A DNA stretch of 8,762 nucleotides from Devosia sp. (GTDB taxonomy: Bacteria; Pseudomonadota; Alphaproteobacteria; Rhizobiales; Devosiaceae): the NCBI GenBank assembly GCA_016793415.1, contig JAEUMC010000391.1:1-8762 (forward strand), in the 5' to 3' direction. The position numbers and the translations under genes are program-made. The notes beneath the pieces were generated by a model. The model was not told where the DNA came from and ran no database searches. It saw only the letters and a list, made by a program, of their open reading frames with translations. Below, piece by piece: positions 5,857-8,762 of the stretch (the first letter of the stretch is position 1; the number at the start of each line of letters is the position of its first letter).

Positions 5857-8187
5857 ATGTTCGAGCCAGCGCACAAGTCACTGCCGCCTGTCGACTATGT
5901 TTCGATGATCCGGTCGCTTTACGCGGACCGGCGCGTCATGATGCTTGGCGCGTTGTCGTCGGCGCTCGTCGCCGCGGTCGCCGGCATTGAAGGCAGCTCC
6001 TGGGTCCTGCTCGCCGTCGCCATCGGTTTCGCCATTGTCGGCATCGCCCGCGACATCGACATGCGCGCCTTCGAGCGCGCCGACCTCGCCGATGACGATG
6101 TCCAGACCGCGACCCGCTGGGAGGCGCGCGCCACCATCGGCGCCGCCGCCATCGCCGGGCTCTATGCCTTCTGGATGAGCTACAGCTTCCTCGTGGTGAA
6201 CACCCCGTTCGCCGAGATGAGCTCGCTTTCGGTCACCGTCGCGGTACTGGTGGGCGTCGCGGGCCGCAACTTCGCGATCGACCGGCTGGTCACCAGCCAG
6301 GTGATCCTGATCGGCGCCGGCATGGCCGTCGGCATGCTGTTCGACGGCGCCCTGCACACGGCCATGCTGAGCGTGGTGCTGATCGCCTTCGTCGTCTCGC
6401 TGCGCAAGGTTTCTGCCAACATCCGCGCCATCCTGCTGCGCGCCGTGCACGGGCGTATCGAAGCGACGCGCCTCGCTTCCGAGCTCGATACCGCGCTCGA
6501 GACCATGCAGCACGGGCTCTGCATGCTCGACGAGAACGGCCTCATCGCCGTCGCCAACGATCGCGCCGAGCTGGTGTTTTCGAGTTTCATGCCCGGCAAC
6601 TGGGCCGGCCGGCCGTTCGCGGCGATGATCTCGGCCGCGGCGGCGCGCGGCACCATCCCGCAGCGCTCGGCCAGCCAGCTGATGGACACGGTCGATGCCG
6701 GCGATGGCGGCAAGGTGGTGCTGCGCCTCGCCGACGGGCAGTTCTGCGAAGTCACCGTGTCGTCGCGGCTCGACAAGACGGTGCTGCTGTTCGAGGACAT
6801 CACCGAGCGCGTCAAGGCCGAAGAGCGCATCAACTACATGGCGCATTACGACACCCTGACCGGGCTGCCGAACCGCGCCTATTTCACCGAGCAGGTCGAA
6901 GCCGACCTGGAGCGCCGCCGCCACCATGGCGACAAGCGCCCCAACGACATGGCCATGCTGATGATCGTCGACATCGACGACTTCAAGCATGTCAACGACA
7001 CCCTGGGTCACCTGATCGGCGATCGCGTGCTGATCGAGACCTCCGAGCGGCTCACTCGCGTACTGGGCCGCGACAGCCTGGTGGCCCGGCTGGGCGGCGA
7101 CGAGTACGTGGTCTACCGCTCGGGCGGCGTGCAGCTGAGCGACACGGTCACCGACCCCGAGGCGATCCTCGGCGGCTTCCGCGGCCCGTTCGAGGTTGAA
7201 GGCGAGGTGTTCTCGGTCAACGTTTCGGTCGGCGTCGTGACCCTCACCGACGGCAGCGACGATCTCGATGCGCTGATGACCAAGGCCGACCTCGCGCTCT
7301 ACAAGGCCAAGGCGCTCGGCAAGGGCCGCAGCCAGGTGTTCCACGACGAGATGGACACCGACTACCGCTATCGCCAGCGGCTGAAGGCCGAACTGAAGCA
7401 GACCGTCGCCGATGGCGCCCTGTCGCTGGTGTTCCAGCCGATCGTCGATCTGAAATCGAAGCGTGTGGTGAGCTGCGAGGCGCTGGCGCGCTGGCACCAT
7501 CCCGAGCTCGGCTCGATCCCGCCCTCGCTGTTCATCCCGATCGCCGAAGAGACCGGCCTCATTTCCGAGATCAGCCGCTGGGTGCTGGCGACTGCGACCG
7601 CCGAATGCCGCAACTGGCCAGAAGAGGTCTCGGTCTCAGTCAACATCTCGGCCCGCGACTTCCGCAACTCCGACGTCGCCGCCATGGTCAAGGCGGCCCT
7701 CGTCAGCTCCGGCCTCGCGCCGCACCGGCTGGAGATCGAGGTCACCGAGACGGCGGTCATCGAGGAGCGCGCCGCCGCCACCAAGATCCTCGCCAAGCTG
7801 GCCAAGCAGGGCATCGGCATCGCGCTCGACGATTTCGGGACCGGCTATTCCTCGCTGAGCTACCTGCAGGCCCTGCCCTTCACCAAGCTGAAGATCGACC
7901 GCAGCTTCGTCATGGATATTGCCGAGAACCCGCGCTCGCTGAAGCTGCTTTCGAACGTCGCCCAGCTCGGCAAGGACATCAACCTGACCGTCACCGCCGA
8001 GGGCGTCGAGACCGAAGAGCAGCTCAACCTGATCGCCACCCATTCCAAGGTCGATCAGATCCAGGGCTACCTGTTCGGCGTGCCGCTGCCGCGCCGCGAA
8101 GTCGCCGAGCTCATCGACCGCATGGCGGCCCGCGCCACGCTGGAGCGCGTGCTGACCGTCGGGACGACAAACCGCAAACGTGGTTAA
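5857..8187 (+). CDS. Membrane-bound PAS-GGDEF-EAL protein (c-di-GMP cyclase/phosphodiesterase)
   Basis: The 776-aa protein has about six membrane segments (roughly 27-44, 48-64, 92-113, 121-137, 145-162, 166-183), a cytoplasmic PAS-like domain (about 209-320), a GGDEF domain (about 325-490) and an EAL domain (about 510-755). In the GGDEF domain the metal aspartate Asp372 (VDIDDF) is present and the signature reads GGDEY (413-417). The product-inhibition motif RxxD is missing (GRDS, 404-407). The EAL domain looks catalytically complete: EAL (541-543), Asn596, Glu631, DDFGTGYSSL (Asp658-Asp659), Lys679, AEGVE (Glu715, Glu718) and Gln736. It probably degrades c-di-GMP, with possible cyclase or GTP-binding regulatory activity, in response to a signal at the membrane or PAS domain. 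The start at ATG 5857 follows GGTGAGG with short spacing; TTG 5845 is in frame without a ribosome site. A probable terminator follows. Confidence 0.93.
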   Translation: MFEPAHKSLPPVDYVSMIRSLYADRRVMMLGALSSALVAAVAGIEGSSWVLLAVAIGFAIVGIARDIDMRAFERADLADDDVQTATRWEARATIGAAAIAGLYAFWMSYSFLVVNTPFAEMSSLSVTVAVLVGVAGRNFAIDRLVTSQVILIGAGMAVGMLFDGALHTAMLSVVLIAFVVSLRKVSANIRAILLRAVHGRIEATRLASELDTALETMQHGLCMLDENGLIAVANDRAELVFSSFMPGNWAGRPFAAMISAAAARGTIPQRSASQLMDTVDAGDGGKVVLRLADGQFCEVTVSSRLDKTVLLFEDITERVKAEERINYMAHYDTLTGLPNRAYFTEQVEADLERRRHHGDKRPNDMAMLMIVDIDDFKHVNDTLGHLIGDRVLIETSERLTRVLGRDSLVARLGGDEYVVYRSGGVQLSDTVTDPEAILGGFRGPFEVEGEVFSVNVSVGVVTLTDGSDDLDALMTKADLALYKAKALGKGRSQVFHDEMDTDYRYRQRLKAELKQTVADGALSLVFQPIVDLKSKRVVSCEALARWHHPELGSIPPSLFIPIAEETGLISEISRWVLATATAECRNWPEEVSVSVNISARDFRNSDVAAMVKAALVSSGLAPHRLEIEVTETAVIEERAAATKILAKLAKQGIGIALDDFGTGYSSLSYLQALPFTKLKIDRSFVMDIAENPRSLKLLSNVAQLGKDINLTVTAEGVETEEQLNLIATHSKVDQIQGYLFGVPLPRREVAELIDRMAARATLERVLTVGTTNRKRG

Positions 8188-8248
8188 GACGCCTAAAGTC
8201 TTCTGACATCTCAGGGATTCGACGCCAATAGTGCGCCAGTCCGTGCTT

Positions 8249-8292
8249 ATGCGTAGGCGGCGCGGCGGCCGTGCGCATTTGGCAATTTTATT
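8249..8292 (+). terminator. Probable intrinsic terminator after the GGDEF-EAL gene
   Basis: ATGCGTA (8249-8255) pairs with TGCGCAT (8272-8278, one G-T wobble). The stem extends through GGC/GCC (8256-8258/8268-8270) past a single bulged G and has a 9-nt loop. The tract TTGGCAATTTTATT follows, rich in T though interrupted. It begins about 60 nt after the stop codon and would separate the c-di-GMP gene from the next gene. Confidence 0.45.
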
Positions 8293-8294
8293 AT
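8289..8294 (+). promoter_or_regulatory. Candidate -10 element of the FeeM-like gene
   Basis: TATTAT matches the -10 consensus at five of six positions and lies 46 bp upstream of the start codon in the only AT-rich patch of this gap. No good -35 lies 16-18 bp upstream, because that sequence is the GC-rich terminator stem. If used, the promoter would need an activator or an alternative sigma factor. Confidence 0.25.
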
Positions 8295-8339
8295 GCCTAA
8301 CGAAAGGTTAAACTCTCTTCGAAAGTTGCGGAGTTCCCT

Positions 8340-8762
8340 ATGCGTTCGGACGTGGAAGGTTCGGCAGCGACGTCGGCTGCTCCGGTGTCTCGCTTCGCCG
8401 GCACGCTGATGGAGATACTGGACCGCGTTGAGTATTCGCGCGTCCGCATGGATGTCACCGACAATCCGATCTATCGCCTGCGCTACGAAGCTTATCGTCG
8501 CGAAGAATCCGTGCCGTTCAACGATGCCGGCATTGTGGTCGACGATCTCGACACTGCGCCCAATGGCATGAGTTTCGGTGTTCACATCGACGGTGAGCTG
8601 GTCAGTTCTATCCGGCTGCATCACGTCAGTGCCAAACATCCTTTCGGCCCGTCGATGAAGAGTTGCCCTGACGTGCTCGAGCCGCTGCTCGCCCGCGGCG
8701 AAACCTTCATCGACCCCTCGCGCTTTACCGCCGACTACGAAGCTTCGCTCGCCTACCCGGCG
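8340..8762 (+). CDS. FeeM/LuxI-like N-acyl transferase (N-acyl amino acid or autoinducer synthase family), N-terminal part
   Basis: The frame stays open for 141 codons to the right edge. ATG 8340 has GGAG 6 nt upstream. After a Ser/Ala-rich leader of about 20 residues comes IYRLRYEAYRREESVP (44-59). Then follow an acidic DDLD (68-71), FGVHIDGELVSSIRLHHV (79-96) and FIDPSRFTADY (123-133). This layout matches the GNAT-fold acyltransferases related to LuxI and FeeM: the arginine of the RLRY block (Arg48), the Asp pair (68/71), Arg92 in the SxRL strand and the (E/D)xSRF motif (125-129). Family members join an acyl group from acyl-ACP to an amino acid or S-adenosylmethionine; the product here cannot be told. 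Codons are noticeably less GC-biased than in its neighbours. It lies 152 bp downstream of the GGDEF-EAL gene, probably as a separate transcript. No LuxR-type regulator is visible. The C-terminal half, needed for substrate assignment, is outside the window. Confidence 0.75.
   Translation, partial: MRSDVEGSAATSAAPVSRFAGTLMEILDRVEYSRVRMDVTDNPIYRLRYEAYRREESVPFNDAGIVVDDLDTAPNGMSFGVHIDGELVSSIRLHHVSAKHPFGPSMKSCPDVLEPLLARGETFIDPSRFTADYEASLAYPA

Noticed and set aside
5878..7500. 540-aa open frame on the minus strand
   Set aside because: It is a reverse-frame shadow of the GGDEF-EAL gene with the same His/Asp/Gln-rich artefact composition and no ribosome site or domain.
8279..8296. sigma-54-like promoter (TTGGCA ... 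TGC) upstream of the FeeM-like gene
   Set aside because: The GG and GC dinucleotides are separated by 12 bases rather than the required 10.
8188..8339. lux-box-type operator before the FeeM/LuxI-like gene
   Set aside because: No ~20-bp lux-box palindrome was found, only the terminator-like stem and repeated CGAAAG hexamers (8301-8306, 8320-8325).
1..8762. tRNA, rRNA, CRISPR, insertion sequence or phage remnants
   Set aside because: No cloverleaf-like segments, spaced repeats, transposase motifs or terminal inverted repeats were seen on reading both strands.

Overview
This is a GC-rich chromosomal window, probably from an alphaproteobacterium of the Hyphomicrobiales (Devosia-like). That assignment is inferred from protein flavour (rhizobial-type Rrf2 regulator, six-TM PAS-GGDEF-EAL protein, FeeM/LuxI-like acyltransferase) and base composition; there is no marker gene. 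It reads as ordinary core or near-core chromosome. I see no insertion sequence, phage gene, tRNA, rRNA, CRISPR array or integration scar.

Layout. (1) 1-845, minus strand: an Rrf2-family regulator with a cysteine cluster lies upstream of the start of a sulfate-binding protein gene that runs off the left edge. A 25-bp imperfect dyad overlaps the likely promoter of the latter. (2) 939-3167, minus: a YbaL-type CPA2 cation/proton antiporter with an NAD-binding RCK/TrkA-N domain and an unusually long acidic/proline-rich tail. (3) 3351-5153, minus: a zinc-dependent medium-chain dehydrogenase, a pterin-4a-carbinolamine dehydratase (phhB) and an unrecognised 106-aa protein. A GC-rich hairpin, with a competing alternative pairing, separates the last two. 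(4) 5153-5678: a MarR-family regulator divergent from the 106-aa gene. The divergent region holds two copies of GTCAAG-N3-CTTGAC, 39 bp apart, bracketing the best promoter of the small gene. (5) 5857-8187, plus: a membrane-bound PAS-GGDEF-EAL protein for cyclic-di-GMP turnover. (6) 8340 to the right edge, plus: the first 141 codons of a FeeM/LuxI-like acyl transferase (N-acyl amino acid or autoinducer synthase type), separated from the EAL gene by a probable terminator.

How the parts may work together. Rrf2 plus sulfate-binding protein suggests local control of sulfate uptake, perhaps by Fe-S or cysteine status. MarR plus the 106-aa gene looks like a self-contained regulator/target pair. The c-di-GMP enzyme followed by an acyl-signal-type synthase puts two signalling functions side by side, but the terminator argues for separate transcripts. 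No complete new system is evident. The most distinctive signals are the paired MarR operators with their unknown target gene, and the GGDEF-EAL / FeeM-like neighbourhood.
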